From Triglochin maritima (Eukaryota > Streptophyta > Magnoliopsida > Alismatales > Juncaginaceae): a stretch of DNA of 64,000 nucleotides. The first letter of the stretch is position 1. Each line of letters opens with the position of its first letter. Of this stretch, positions 20,198 through 31,908 are shown piece after piece. The notes under the pieces were generated by a model that worked only from the letters and a program-made list of their open reading frames with translations, ran no database searches and was not told the origin of the DNA. Location of the stretch: positions 28,974,201-29,038,200 of the forward strand of contig OY821771.1 of the NCBI GenBank assembly GCA_963682175.1. Reading direction: 5' to 3'. The position numbers and the translations under genes are program-made.

Positions 20198-21469
20198 CTG
20201 GTCTTGTTACCGATGGTAGACTTTGATGTCATACTTGGGATGGATTGACTGTTCCAGTACGATGTTCGAGTCTTGTGCCGAGAAAAGAAGATTTTGGTTT
20301 CGAGGAAGGGTCTTCCTGATTTGCTGATCAGAGGGAATAAGAGTGGAGATGGTCGGATTTTGGTTTCTGCAGTGAAGGCTCGGAAGATGATCCACCAGGG
20401 TTGCAGAGCATTTATAGCGACGCTTGTGGTGCCAGATCTTAAGGTGAAGAAGTTGGAAGATATCGAGGTTGTTCATGATTTTCCTGAGGTATTTTCTGAT
20501 GAGATCACCGGGTTGCCGCCTCATAGAGAGATCGAGTTTGGTATCGATCTGGTAGCAGGGACTACACCGCAGTCGAAGGCTTCGTATAGGATGGCGCCTC
20601 CTGAGTTAGCTGAGATGAAGAAGCAGTTGCAGGATTTGCTAGATTCAGGTTTGATCAGACCCAGTGTTTAACCTTGGGGAGCTCCAGTGCTTTTCGTGAA
20701 GAAGAGGGATGGCTCGTTGAGGATGTGTATTGATTATCGGATGCTAAATAAGGTTACCATTAGGAATCAGTATCCTTTACCCAGGATTGAGGATCTTTTC
20801 AATCAGTTGCAGTCAGCGAGGGTATTTTCGAAGATCGATCTGCGATCCGATTATCATCAGTTAAGGATCAGGGATGCAGATGTCCAGAAGACAGCGTTCA
20901 GGACGAGGTACGAACACTACAAGTTCTTGGTGATGTCGTTTGGGCTGACGAATGCACCTGCATCGTTTATGGATCTGATGAATCAGACTTTTCAGCCGTA
21001 TCTTGATAGATTTGTGATTGTATTCGTGGATGATATACTGGTATACTCACCAGACGGAGAGCAACACCGGGAGCACCTTAGCATTGTGCTTAGCATTCTG
21101 AGAGATCAGCAGCTCTATGTTAAGTACAAGAAGTGTGAATTCTGGTTAGATTAGGTGGCCTTTATGGGACATGTGGTGTCAGTAGACGGGATATCTGTAG
21201 ATCCAGCGAAGGTTGAGGCTGTGACTCAGTGGAGAGCTCCGACCAGTGTGTCAGAGATCAGGAGTTTTGTGGGTTTAGCAGCTTATTATTGTCAGTTTAT
21301 TCAGGACTTCTCCAGACTTGCTTCCCCACTAACGGCGTTGACACGGAAAGGTGTCAAGTTCGTTTGGTCCCAGAAGTGCGAGGATTATTTTCAGGAGTTG
21401 AAGAGGCGACTGACTACAATACCGATTCTGACGCTACCGAGTGGTAGTGGAGGCTATGTGATCTACAAC
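20198..21469 (+). pseudogene. Chromovirus pol: protease end, RT, RNase H start (T1)
   Basis: The frame covers the protease C-terminus, the linker (DFPEVF...GLPPHREIEF), reverse transcriptase (20600-21150; [29 protein letters not shown] and catalytic FVDDILVYS) and the connection to RNase H (GHVVSVDGI, KVEAVTQW). In-frame stops are TAA 20669-20671 and TAG 21152-21154; the latter replaces Gln. It would reverse-transcribe the element RNA if intact. It is cut within RNase H at YVIYN by the S LTR. Confidence 0.9.
21454..21469. repeat. 16-bp duplication flanking S (left copy)
   Basis: CTATGTGATCTACAAC, repeated exactly at 22875-22890. Longer than the 5 bp expected for a Ty3 insertion. Confidence 0.85.
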
Positions 21470-21550
21470 AATCAATCAATTTGAAAGAAATCTGAAAACA
21501 ATAAAACTAAGCCCCAAAGGTGGTAGAGAAATAATGTGAACATAAAGAAG

Positions 21551-21569
21551 TGTGTGTGTGTGTGTGTGT
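21551..21569. repeat. (TG)n microsatellite
   Basis: TG run inside the S LTR; E LTR1 has an AC run at the matching place (about 46841-46855). Confidence 0.9.
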
Positions 21570-22360
21570 ATGTGTGTTCATTATGCTCCTCACAACATGT
21601 AGTGCATGAAATCATAAAACTACATCCAACTTTGCCTCCACATGAATTAAGATAAGACTACATCATTAAAACATACAAGACAATAATTGTAATGAAGCTA
21701 CATGAACTCAAGTATAAAGACTAGACCCTACTATGCCTCCACATGAATTAAGATAAGACTACATCATTAAAACATACAAGACATTAGCTAAGGTAAAGGC
21801 AACAAGAGCACATACACTACAAATTGTGTTTCCAATATTAACTTCATCCATATCCTAACCTTATCATTCCCCATAAAATAGGTCCACTAATCAAAGCATA
21901 AGCTAAGCTTCATTCAAGAGCATTATCATATCAAAGATAAGAGTGGAGACTCATTAGATGGTTATGGAAATCATATAAAGCTCAAGGGATTAAGATAACA
22001 CACACCTAATACACTACATGATTATATCACATATTTCTCCACCCCCCAAATGGGGATGGAACTACTCACACATATTTAAACTAACTACTCTAACAAAATG
22101 AAGCATTATACTGAAATGAAGTTACACTAATCAAGCAAGAAATATTAAAGAAGCATAAAACAAAACAAACAAACAAGCATGCATATGAAAGGAAATTAAA
22201 CTAAGAGAGAAACAACACAATTAAAGGAAAAACATCTATCATTAACTCACTCAATTACAAGTAGCTCTTCCTCCACCAAAGTTTTGCTTCAAGGCTTTAC
22301 TCTTAGTAGGGAAGATGGCCACCAAAGAGAGAGATGGATACAATGGGAGGTGAAGAGTTC

Positions 22361-22411
22361 TATTTATAAGCATGGAAAAAGCTAATCCGGGAAAATCCCC
22401 CGATGTGGGAC
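22361..22411 (-). promoter_or_regulatory. USE box plus TATA box (S LTR promoter)
   Basis: Minus-strand GTCCCACATCG (22401-22411) and TATAAATA (22361-22368) with a 32-bp gap, the same as in B and E. Confidence 0.7.
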
Positions 22412-22874
22412 TAAACCAATACCAAAAATAGCCTAAACACACATTAATACAAGTCCAGGAGAAAGCTTAGCGGATCTGAGCTTATCCAGACCGCCAATTG
22501 GCGGCCTATAAGCTTTAGATCCCATTGGATCTTGTTGTGGGCTTTGCTTGGAGTGTTTCTTGGTCTTGGATGCATCTAACTTGTTTAGTGGAGCTCCGAC
22601 CCAAATAGAATTGACAAAATACTCCCCATGATGGTGTGGAGTTTCCTGTTTTGCTCTTAGGTCCTTCTGTCTTACGATCCGGTCCTTCTCCCTTGCATCT
22701 TGGTCCCCAGGTCTCACAATTAAGTCCTTTTTCCTGCTTTTGGGTCCTTTCCTGGCTCTTCTCTTCAAACCTCTTTATTTCTGAAAACTAAACATAAAAC
22801 TCGTCATGTAGCATAGCTTAGGTGTAAGATAATGGATATAAGATACAATCATAAGCATGAAATGATGTCAATCA

Positions 22875-24030
22875 CTATGTGATCTACAACGATGCTTCAG
22901 GAGTTGGTTTGGGATGTGTTTTGATGCAGCACGGGAAGGTAGTGGCATATACGTCCAGGCAGTTGAAGGTACACGAGAAGAACTACCCTACCCATGATCT
23001 GGAGTTGGCAGCAGTGGTTCACGCGCTGAAGACCTTGAGGCATTACCTATAGGGAGAGCAGTTTGAGGTATTCACAGATCACCAGAGTCTGAAGTATTTG
23101 TTTTCGCAAAAAGAAATCAATATGAGGCAACGTAGATGGCTCGAGTTCATAAAGGATTACGACTTCACCATTTAGTATCATCTGGGGAAGGCGAATTCAG
23201 TCGCAGATTCCTTGAGTAGGAAGGTGTAGTTGTCAGCTGCTAGCTTATGCATTCAGGAGTGGAGGTTGCTTGAGGCCTTGACGAAGCGAAGACTTTTTAT
23301 GGAGGACTCTGAGGGGCAGTGATTGCGGGACTTCGAGTGGAGCCGCAGACAGTCTCGAGAGTTGTTCAGGCTCAGAGAGAAGATGATGAGCTGGTCAGTC
23401 TGATGCAGTTAGCTACTAAGGACGGATCAGACTTTGGTGTCGGAGTCGATGGGGGCTTGAGATTTAGAGGTCGGATCTGGGTACCGAGAGCAGGTGATCT
23501 GATGGATACTATCATGGAGGAGGCACATAGAGCCAGATAGGCATAGGCGAGAGTTGAGATTTGAGGTGGGCGATCACGTATTCCTGAAGATTTCACCAAC
23601 TCATGGAGTGATGAGATTCGGGAAGAAGGGGAAGCTCAGTCTGAGGTATGTCGGACTGTTTGAGATTCTTGATCGAGTAGGAGAGGTTGCCTACCATATT
23701 TCTTTGCCGCCGCAGCTTTCGGATGTTCACAATGTTTTTCACGTTTCCATGTTGAGGAAATACGTTTCCGATCCGTCGCACGTGATTGAGATCAGTGTTC
23801 CCAAGATCAATCAAGATTTATCTCTCAAGGAGAGGCACGTGGAGATTGTAGATCGGATGGAGCACCAGCTCAGAAGGAGAACCATTCCGATGGTAAAGGT
23901 CAGGTGGCAACACCATAGCGAGCGTGAAGCCACTTGGGAGATCAAAGAGGCGGTTCGGAAGAAGTATCCGGAGTTGTTTGGTAAGGAGTTGGTTCTAATT
24001 TCGAGGACGAAATTCTTTAAGGATGGTTGA
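22875..24030 (+). pseudogene. Chromovirus pol: RNase H, integrase ends, chromodomain (T1)
   Basis: Resumes at YVIYN and gives RNase H with visible acidic residues ([27 protein letters not shown]). Stops are TAG at 23050, 23173 and 23227, with a frame change near 23315. From about 23319 the integrase N-terminal region runs to EEAHRAR (about 23535). It then joins directly to the integrase C-terminal part (VGDHVFLKISP, NVFHVSMLRKY) and a chromodomain (VKVRWQHH...EATWEI, about 23895-23965). The catalytic integrase core is deleted at a short AGATA homology. The C-terminal chromodomain would guide integration to heterochromatin in an intact element. Confidence 0.9.
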
Positions 24031-24206
24031 TTGTTACATCCTAACCCTTTGCTTAATGGGTTTAATGTGTTTTAGGTGGTGGATTAGAGGAGGTTGGGAT
24101 GGATTGAGATGGACGGTTGAGATGAGTGGAGGAGAAGAGAATAAATGGTGATTTTCTCTCTCTTTCTCTCACTTCTCTCTCACTCGCGCGATTCTCTCAC
24201 CCGCTC

Positions 24207-24207
<1 letters not shown>

Positions 24208-24238
<31 letters not shown>
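24208..24238. repeat. (CT)n tract downstream of T1 LTR start
   Basis: Pyrimidine tract in a CT-rich block that recurs in T2 (42618-42693, 59214-59300) and, reversed, T3 (63404-63422). It sits downstream of the TATA box where T2 preserves one. Confidence 0.85.
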
Positions 24239-24240
<2 letters not shown>

Positions 24241-24452
24241 TACTGAAGCATGGCGGTGTGGATTTGGTGAGGAAGACGACTCGGTGGAGTGCGTGAGGAT
24301 CGCGTTGATCGGTTGCTCGGTTGGGTTTGTCGGGGAAGGAGAAGAAGTGCTCATGGAAGCGACCTTCGTGGGTTCTTCAAAGGCTTCTTCAAGCCTTAAA
24401 GGTATGCCAAGCTTTAGTTTAATCCTCCCTTAAGCCTTCGTGAGGATTGGAG

Positions 24453-24999
24453 TGGTCGACGGTAGGCCGAAAGGCTCGTCTGACTTGTGCAACAGATTTC
24501 TGCACGGGAAAGCTCGACCGGATGTAGTGTATTTTGTGCGACATCTCTCGCACCGGTCGAACGATACCATAGGGTGGTCGACCGGTTTTGCGTGTTGGGC
24601 GAGAAGATGGAGACTCTGGGTGTTTTCCGTCGAACGGGACCCCTTTGCCGGTCGACCGAAAACACTGTCGTAGGTCGGTTGGGGCGTTGACCATCCAAAC
24701 GGTCGACCACACGTTGACTTGTCCGACCGATGACTGAAGTTAACTTAATAGCATGTCGACCGGAAGAGTTGTTTCGGTCGACCGTGTAGTGTGGATTGTT
24801 GGTGGGATTTACTGGCAGTGATCGGTCGACCGTTTGTGGATTTTAGTTCAACCGAATGTTTCTTTAAGAAAAGAGGATTTCACTGATGGATTTCGGTCGA
24901 ACGGGGCCCCTTTACCGTTCGACCGGTTGGACGTTATTTTGGTTATCTTGCGGAATAGTAGTGGAGTTTGGTAGACCGTTTATGGATTTTAGTTCGACC
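24453..24999. repeat. CGGTCGACCG palindrome array (T1 LTR)
   Basis: Sites occur in pairs about 21-23 bp apart, for example 24753/24775. Variants CGGTCGAACG and TGTCGACCGG are common. Unlike in the copia LTRs, it is downstream of the TATA position. Confidence 0.85.
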
Positions 25000-25199
25000 A
25001 TTTGGGCACTGAATTGCATATGGATGCTTGTGTCGTGTGTGGTTGGATCTGCCTCGAGGGCAACGGGTCCCCGGCATTTTTGGGGCGATGGTACAGACAT
25101 TCTGGCCTGAGAGAAGATCGTGGTTGTGGCTCTACGGAGCGGTGCCTTGTGAGCACATTGTTGTGGCCGAGACTCTGACCGGCGGTGCCTTATGAGCAT

Positions 25200-25310
25200 G
25201 TTGTTGTGGCCGATGTTTTCCGGCGGTGCCTTGTGTGCACATGTGTTGTAGGGTTGGGGTGAGAGGACCCTTGAGACCCGTGGCCGATGTTTTCTGGTTG
25301 TGCCTTGTGT
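25200..25310. repeat. 75-bp repeat, about 1.5 units (T1 LTR)
   Basis: GGCCGATGTTTTCC-type units that are expanded in T2 (43643 and 59726 arrays). Confidence 0.8.
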
Positions 25311-25429
25311 GCACGGTTGCAGTTGTGCTTTTATTGCATTTTTCATTTCATGACTCATATATATATATATATGTTATGTTCATATCTTAGGGGTTTGGCA
25401 TACAGGGTTTGCCTATGGGAAACTCAGGC

Positions 25430-25508
25430 ATTGTTGTGTTGCATGTCAGGTCGTGCACGTCAGTAGGTGGTGGTGATTGCGGGCACGAGCACCCAGACAA
25501 GATTTTGT
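25430..25508. repeat. 79-bp duplication flanking C4 (left copy)
   Basis: T1 LTR sequence ATTGTTGTG...GATTTTGT is repeated at 42229-42307 on the other side of C4. A copia insertion should give 5 bp (ATTGT). Confidence 0.9.
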
Positions 25509-27629
25509 TTAATTATACATATATATTTTTCAAATTTGCATGTATAATAAGGATCTATTACAATTTTCTTCGATTTATTTATGCATGCATCGGTTTGTTT
25601 TAACAACTAGTTTCAAAAACTTATTAAAACAAACACAAAGGGACTCCGAAATTCATACCTAGAAGTTCTCAAAAACTTCTTGATGTTTCAGAGACGTTGA
25701 GGAAGCCAATCTTCGCTTCTCGTTGCGCCGGATGCCTCCGAGTGTTCACCGAAACCCTAAACAAGGTTGGAGAGAAAGGAGCTAGCCAATCGATCTCCAA
25801 ACAAGCTTAGAATCTAGCTACAAACCCCTTCCTTAGCCTCTGAGATTTCTCCTTCCAAAGACTTAGAAAACTAAGAGAATTTTCGTGGGTTTTTGTGGTG
25901 AAATAAGAGAGAAAATAATTATTGAATTGTGTAACCCAATTAGGGAGAATAAAGACCTATTTATAGGTTCCAATCTTACTCTTAATCATGGCTATTCTTT
26001 AGCCACGTTTTTCTTTACATTTTCTCTCATAAATTAATTCCTTCATGTATTACATGCACCCACAAAACGTTTGACCAAGTTTGGAGTTAATCCAATCATC
26101 AATCAAATTAATCTCTTAATAATCAAAGGCAGAAAATCAATCGCTGTTCGGTTGACCGAGACCCATTCGGTTAACCAAATATGTCACGATTGGTTGACCG
26201 AGTACTAGACGGATGACCGATTCTTAAAGGGAAAAATTCTCCTTAACCGATCGGACGAATTCTCGTCTAAGACCGAGTGCCATTCGGTTAACCGAAAATA
26301 TCGGAACTTAACATTATTCGGTCGACCGATTTTGGTTCGGTACACCGTACCAAAGTTCCAGGCACTTTGGTCAAGTTCGGTCAATCAAATATGACTATCC
26401 GTTCCATGTTCGGTTGACCGATCCACAGATCCTTCGGTCGACCGAACCTCAACGGATTACCGAACTTTTACCCGATTTTGCCTTTTTAAAATTTTGGATT
26501 TATTTCCAACAAAATTTGAACTTGAGGGGGTTTTAGCAAATTCACAACTTATGCAATATATTATCCTATGCAACAATAAATTATTGCACCCCATAATATA
26601 TGCATCTCATATGAATTTATCATGATTCTAATTATGTTATATATAACATGATTGATTTTACTTGTTCACCACATGTGTCATATTTTCTATAAGAAACCTG
26701 ACACATCATATGAACCAAAAATCAAGCTTCTTGTTTCCCGGTTTCTTGCGGTGTGACCTATGGGAGGATCTAGACTAAGTTGGCAGTGATATTAAGAGCT
26801 TAATATCACAAGCTATAAGCGGTATCTAGCTACACATTATAGCTCCCAATTAGTTAGATGTCTTAATTCCACTCGAACCAAAACCCGATCCATTTAGTGA
26901 TGGAGTGCACCACTTGTGTCCGTCCCTTGCCTCATGATATTAAGAATACACACAAAGTAGTATTGTGTCATCTTTGTATTAGTATTCATTTCTTGATCTC
27001 TTTAAGCTAGTTATAAATATGTGACTTAACTCAAATCACATTGTGCACATTATAACTTTGCTTTATCAAGGGGCCCACTAATATCATCACTCAATTAAGA
27101 GGGGCAATGATAATCTTTTGACTAACTATCTTCTCCAACAAAAGTTGTACTTAACCAACCAATGCCTTTACACTACACTGATCGATAGTTCAAGACACTG
27201 ATCTAATTAAGTATTCCTTAAGTGATTAGATATAAGTCTCATATCAATGGACCAAAGACACAGTAAAATATTAATGACACAGAAACACATTTCTATAATA
27301 TTTTACTTATTAGGTCTATTCAGTATACAAAAGTAATATTTTCCTCTTTTGCATACCCGTGTTGTCACTCACTTGTAGAGCTACAATGATCTATGACCAA
27401 CACGACAATCTTAACTCGGTAATTAATGTTCCATGTTAATTACCATGATTGCGAATATCTTTTGTTTTATGTAAACCAATATCTTTTAGAGCTCTACGGT
27501 TAAGGACCAAGAGCCTCTTCCTTAACACTTCTAAAAGACGAATAACATAAACAAGGAACAAAATGATTTCTCATTCAATTCATAATAATTGACATTTAAA
27601 AGTAAAACTTTTAGAACACATTCCCTTCA
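25506..27629 (-). repeat. C4 3' LTR (outer end truncated)
   Basis: Nearly identical to 40103-42228; it lacks the terminal TGTAGGATTTCA. It contains a TATA box on the minus strand and the palindrome array. Confidence 0.92.
26149..26462. repeat. CGGTTGACCG-type palindrome array (C4 3' LTR)
   Basis: First pair 26149/26168, 19 bp apart; others 18-24 bp. Variants with TTGACC, TTAACC and TACACC cores dominate, so this family's array is more decayed or diverged. It lies upstream of the minus-strand TATA. Confidence 0.85.
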
Positions 27630-27645
27630 ATCTCCCACTTGTTAT
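27630..27645 (-). promoter_or_regulatory. Polypurine tract (C4)
   Basis: Minus-strand ATAACAAGTGGGAGAT directly before the LTR start TGAAGGG. Confidence 0.85.
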
Positions 27646-29591
27646 CAAAGTTTTCTTTCACATACATTCTCAATGTATAAAACATTAATAACTAGGGTAA
27701 CCTTCCTAAATCACCTATCAAGACAATCCACATGGATCCTCGGATCCATGGACTCGAAATATATTTCGTCTCTTAGCTTGGTATTAAGGTTTGTTGAATG
27801 GATCAGTTGTGTCACTATTGTGTCCACCTATTCATTTATTTTGTCTTTCGTTGGTGGTTGAGTTAGCTGTAGTGATATTACTCCTAACTACACTAGCTCA
27901 TACCTCCACCTTTGATAATGATGACGCATCATCACTCCAACCTCTTATTGTCTAGAATTCCTATAAGAATTGCATCAAAACAGCCCTCGGCTATTTTCTC
28001 CTTTGTCTTCCATACACAAGAACCTTATCTTTAGTCCGGTTAAGGTACTTCAGAATATTCTTGACCGCAATCCTACGATTAGGACTTGCGTTGGATTGGT
28101 GACCACTTGTCACGTTTAGAGCATACGAGATATTGAGTCTTGTGCAAGTCATTGTGTACATGGTCCTTCCTTTTGCCGAAGCATAAGGGATACCTTCATG
28201 TACTCCAAGTCCTTGTGTGATTGAGCACATTGAGACTTCTTGAGTTGCACACCTATACTCATACTCATTGGCATATTGTCCATATCGGAATTGTTCACCC
28301 TGAACATTTCAAAGACCTTGTCAATGTTTGCACGTTGACTGAAGCCAATGAGTCTACGGGATGTATCTCAATGTATCTTGATTCTCAAGATAGGTTGAGC
28401 CTCATCCTTTTCTTTTCATTGAAATGCCGACTTCAATGAAATTTCTCGTTTGCTAATGCTAAGGTATATGATTGCTCACGAGCAATATGTCATCGACATA
28501 TGAGATCAGAAGTACTAGATGGCTCCCACTAATCTCCTTGTATCAACAAGGTTTTCCTTTACTTTGAATGAAGTGAATCTCCTTCACCTCTTCGTCAAAG
28601 CGTTTGTTCCAACTCCTCGATGCTTGTTTCAATCCACAAATGGATTCTCGAAACTTGCATTTCTTCTCGCTATTATTTGGATCATCAAAACCTTGAGGTT
28701 GTACCTTGTACATATCCTCCTCCAAGTTCCTGTTTAAGGAACGCCATTTCGATATCCATCTTCCATATCCCACAATTGTGAAATGCGGTAATAGTAAGCA
28801 TAATCCGAATAGATTTTAATATGACAACTTCTCAAAAATTTCATCAAAGTCAATTTCTTGAATTTGAGTATAACTTTTGCTACAAGCCTTGCTTCGTAGG
28901 TTGTCAAGTTACTATCCATGTCTATCTTCCTCCTAAAAGCTCATTTATACCAAATGATATTTTCTCTTGAGGAAGGCTAATCAAGTTTCATACTTGATTA
29001 TCATACATGGATTCTACTTCGGATTCCATGGCTTTTAACCATAGTTTGGAGTCTTTTCTATTGCTTCTCGGAAGGTCGAGGGATCTTTGGTATCTAGTAC
29101 CATGATCTCATGAAGTCCCAAATACTTATTGGGTTTCTTCCTTTCCCTCATTGACCTTCTTAGTTCTTTTGGTTCTTCTCGTGTCTCTCGATCTTCTTCC
29201 ACAATTTCTTGAGAAATAGTTTCATGTTCGACTCTCGAACGCACACTAGGTGAGGATGATTGAGATTCTCTCACAATTTCTTGTAAGGATCTATCGCTCA
29301 CGCTCCCACTAACCAAATGAATCTTGGCTGGGCCTTCATGATCTTGAATGCAACATTCACATCATGATCTTGTAGAGTATCTTGAGTTTTCTCAAGCTCA
29401 ACTCTACTCCCACTACTTTTCTCTCTTTTCCAGAAATTCCAGAAAAACATATCTCTCTCTACAATCTTTCGATTGGAGGTGATATATCAAAAAGTAGTAT
29501 CCTCTTGTCATACGAGGATAACCTATAAAGAAGCACTTAATCCGTTTTTGGTTGAAGTTTGGTCGACATCAATTTCTCGACGTAGACCTCA
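27646..29591 (-). pseudogene. Copia pol remnant: integrase end, RT, RNase H (C4)
   Basis: Read leftward from 29591: a VYVEKL...QPKT and GYPRMTRGYYF integrase C-terminal segment; a charged linker open at 29316-29035 (RRSMRERKKPNKYLGLHEI); RT blocks (EARLVAK, LEEDMYKVQPQGF, GLKQASRSWN at 28919-28543); then the RT end (PYASA..MYTMTCTRLNISYAL and ILKYLNRTKDKVLVYG at 28230-27991). Many stops and frameshifts. The final 350 bp should hold RNase H but are too decayed to assign. It continues across D at 36728. Confidence 0.85.
29587..29591. repeat. Target site duplication CCTCA (left of D)
   Basis: Identical to 36728-36732. Joining both sides at this site restores the C4 integrase segment around IWGCEVYVEKL. 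Confidence 0.92.
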
Positions 29592-30781
29592 TGATGAAGA
29601 TTTAAATTTATACCGCAAGTGCACGGCGTCTATGAAGACGTGGCAAGTACGGGTCGAACACAAGGAGGGAGAGATTTCGTTGTTAGTGTGATTTCGATTG
29701 AGGGGGAGAAGGGAGAAGAAATAAGTTGGTTTTTTTTGGTATTTTTGATTTAATTATCTAAAGTACGAAACAAAAGCAATTAGAACTAAAACAAGAAATA
29801 AGAAGAGAATTCCGTTTGGTGGAGGTTTAGATTTAAGGTTTAGATTAGAGAACTTAGAAACTTATAATAAATCATGTTTAGTTATGAAGCATTACAAGAT
29901 AAATGATTTAACATAAACTCAAGTAATCAAAATACTAATCACGAACTTAGAATAATAACATTCATTCATCTTCTCTAACCCTAAATCTGTCACCTCCACC
30001 CTTCGGAAAGAGTTAGAAACTCATGGAGGGAGGAAGAAGAAGGGGTCCTTGAGACATTACAAAGAAAACTAAAAAGTAAGAAATAAGAAACAGAATTTTA
30101 TTAATAAAACTAAGGTACACAAATAAGAACAACAACCAAGGACCCTTTTTACATCGTTCTCGGGTCTATTTATAGTTGCTACAGGGGATACGAATACATA
30201 AAAGGAGAGTACACGCGTCAAAGCAACACTGGAAGAAATTTGAAATCTTTTGGAGCAAGAGGGGCGGCGAATTCGCCGCCCAATACATGGGAGGTGCGGC
30301 TAATTCGCCACCCAAGTTGATGGGATTAGGTCCGGATATCTGCGGTGCGTTTATGGCATGATTTGATCTTTATTTGCGCGTCTGGATGATTTCTTTCCAT
30401 TGTCTTGAGCTCCGGATTAATTCCTTCCATTGTTGGGGATTTATTTTTGACTTTTCTTTTGACTTTTTCAACAAAATAACTTGATCCTTTTCTTTTGCAA
30501 TCAGGTCCTTGGCATTTTGCAATTAAGCCCTTGACCTTTTTGTGATTAGCTCCTTGAATGCTTTTATGCTTGGATGCATTTCCAATTGAAACCCGATAAA
30601 CTTGAATTCGGTCTTTATGATAGAAATGAATCTTTTGCACACGTTTATGCTCGGGATGTGGGTAATTTGCATTCAGGTCCCTGTATTCTGTAAATACGAC
30701 TAAACACATACCTTAGTAGCATTTATTGATATAAAAGTAATCTAAATGAAAGACATATGATGCAATGTATGCAATGCATCA
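29592..30781 (-). repeat. D 3' LTR (1190 bp)
   Basis: TGATGAAGATTT...CAATGCATCA. Minus-strand TATAAATA at 30167-30174. About eight mismatches seen against the other LTR. Open frames in it (e.g. 30326-30709) are not recognised as genes. Confidence 0.93.
30262..30313. repeat. Paired AATT-centred GC palindromes (D LTR)
   Basis: GGGCGGCGAATTCGCCGCCC (30262-30281) is a perfect 20-bp palindrome. A second, imperfect one with core GCGGCTAATTCGCC starts its GCGGC 32 bp later. The same pair is in the right LTR (about 36208-36259) and, diverged, in F. Confidence 0.85.
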
Positions 30782-30798
30782 AATACCCCCACACCTAG
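30782..30798 (-). promoter_or_regulatory. Polypurine tract (D)
   Basis: Minus-strand CTAGGTGTGGGGGTATT next to the 3' LTR. Confidence 0.8.
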
Positions 30799-31908
30799 AT
30801 TTTTGCTAGTCCCTAGCAAAGCAGAATATAAGAAAATGAAAGCAGGGAAATCCTAACTCACTTTCGTAGGAATCACGGTTGCACTTAGCATGTGCAACAA
30901 GCCTTTAAACCTCCAGGTTGCCTTAGAGGACGAGTTTTGTCTCGTGAGGGTTTTCAGTTGACACACCCACAAAGTCTTAATTCAACATTCCATTAATAGC
31001 TCTTAATATTTCGGCCTTAACCTTATACATCTCACTTAAAGTTCTCGCATGCTCATTATACAGTTCTAACTTATAAAAAGTTTGACTTGGTCTTTATTCC
31101 TCCAACATTCACACCACTAACCCCTCTACACATGTTATCACATAAATTATTTTGCACGCCTCCTCTGGTGGTGAAGTATCATTTGGATCAACCATGGCAT
31201 GGATCATTCCTTTAGCTTTGGGCCTTGAGTATCTTAAAGTATTTATTTATTTTTATCCTTTTTCCGTGATTCAACACATTTGCTTTTCTTTTTGACACTT
31301 ATACCCTTTTTGCATTCGTGTAGCGAGTTTGGTCGATAATCCCGAGCTGGCAGACTCAAGTTACCGGGTTTCAAGATACCCCTACGGACCAGTGACTCGA
31401 AGGCTTGGGCTTTTGTAATCATTTTGCAAAATGTGTTTTCCTCACTTTATTTTTATTTTATTTTACTTTTATTTTCCTCAAGGCTTAATTGCTATTAGAA
31501 GTCCACACTTCCCGGTATATTTTCCTCAACCTTTGCTTTTTATCAACCACTTCAAAGATTTGATTCATCCAATTTAAGTGCATACATGTCTTACAAGGGT
31601 CATGGGTTATTTCTTTGGAACTTAGATTTATGTCATAATTTCTACAAGCAGAACTATATAATAAGGAACAAAAACTTAATGCAATTTGTACACGGGTTTT
31701 GGCAGTTCAATCTTAAGCTATGTCATAGAATATTGATTTTTTTTTTTTTTTAAATAAAGCAGAACAGAAAATCAAATAGATAGATATGTACATATATAAA
31801 CACCCCCCCACACCTAAATCATGCATTGTCCTCAATGTATGCACAGATACAATAAATGCACTTATTACCTGCGTCGGCTTGCGGTAGAGGGGTTGAGTTT
31901 GCTCAAAG
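30799..31908 (-). other. D 3' untranslated region
   Basis: About 1.1 kb without a gene. It contains the conserved hairpin block (30860-30905) and blocks shared with F. Confidence 0.75.
30878..30898 (-). promoter_or_regulatory. Conserved 3' UTR hairpin (D)
   Basis: Same GTTGCAC/GTGCAAC stem and following block as in B, E and F, in the same place relative to the PPT. Confidence 0.7.

Larger units (their letters stand above)
21470..22874 (-). mobile_element. Truncated Athila-type LTR (S)
   Basis: Minus-strand relative of the B/E LTR. Its right end is exact (GTCAATCA, the reverse of TGATTGAC), with USE and TATA, but about 165 bp of the terminal U5 end are missing at the left. No internal sequence, so a solo or truncated LTR. 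It contains a TG microsatellite and a direct repeat of about 105 bp around 21630-21780 shared with E. Confidence 0.85.
24032..25508 (+). repeat. T1 3' LTR, first part
   Basis: Starts TGTTACATCC right after the pol end and the short G-rich PPT GGATGGTTGAT. It contains a CT-rich tract, the palindrome array and one to two units of the 75-bp repeat. Interrupted by C4; it continues at 42229 and ends at 60553. Confidence 0.9.

Noticed and set aside
30326..30709. 127-codon frame in the D LTR (also 36272-36655)
   Set aside because: Present in both LTR copies because they are repeats; F conserves it only in part, and no domain is recognised.
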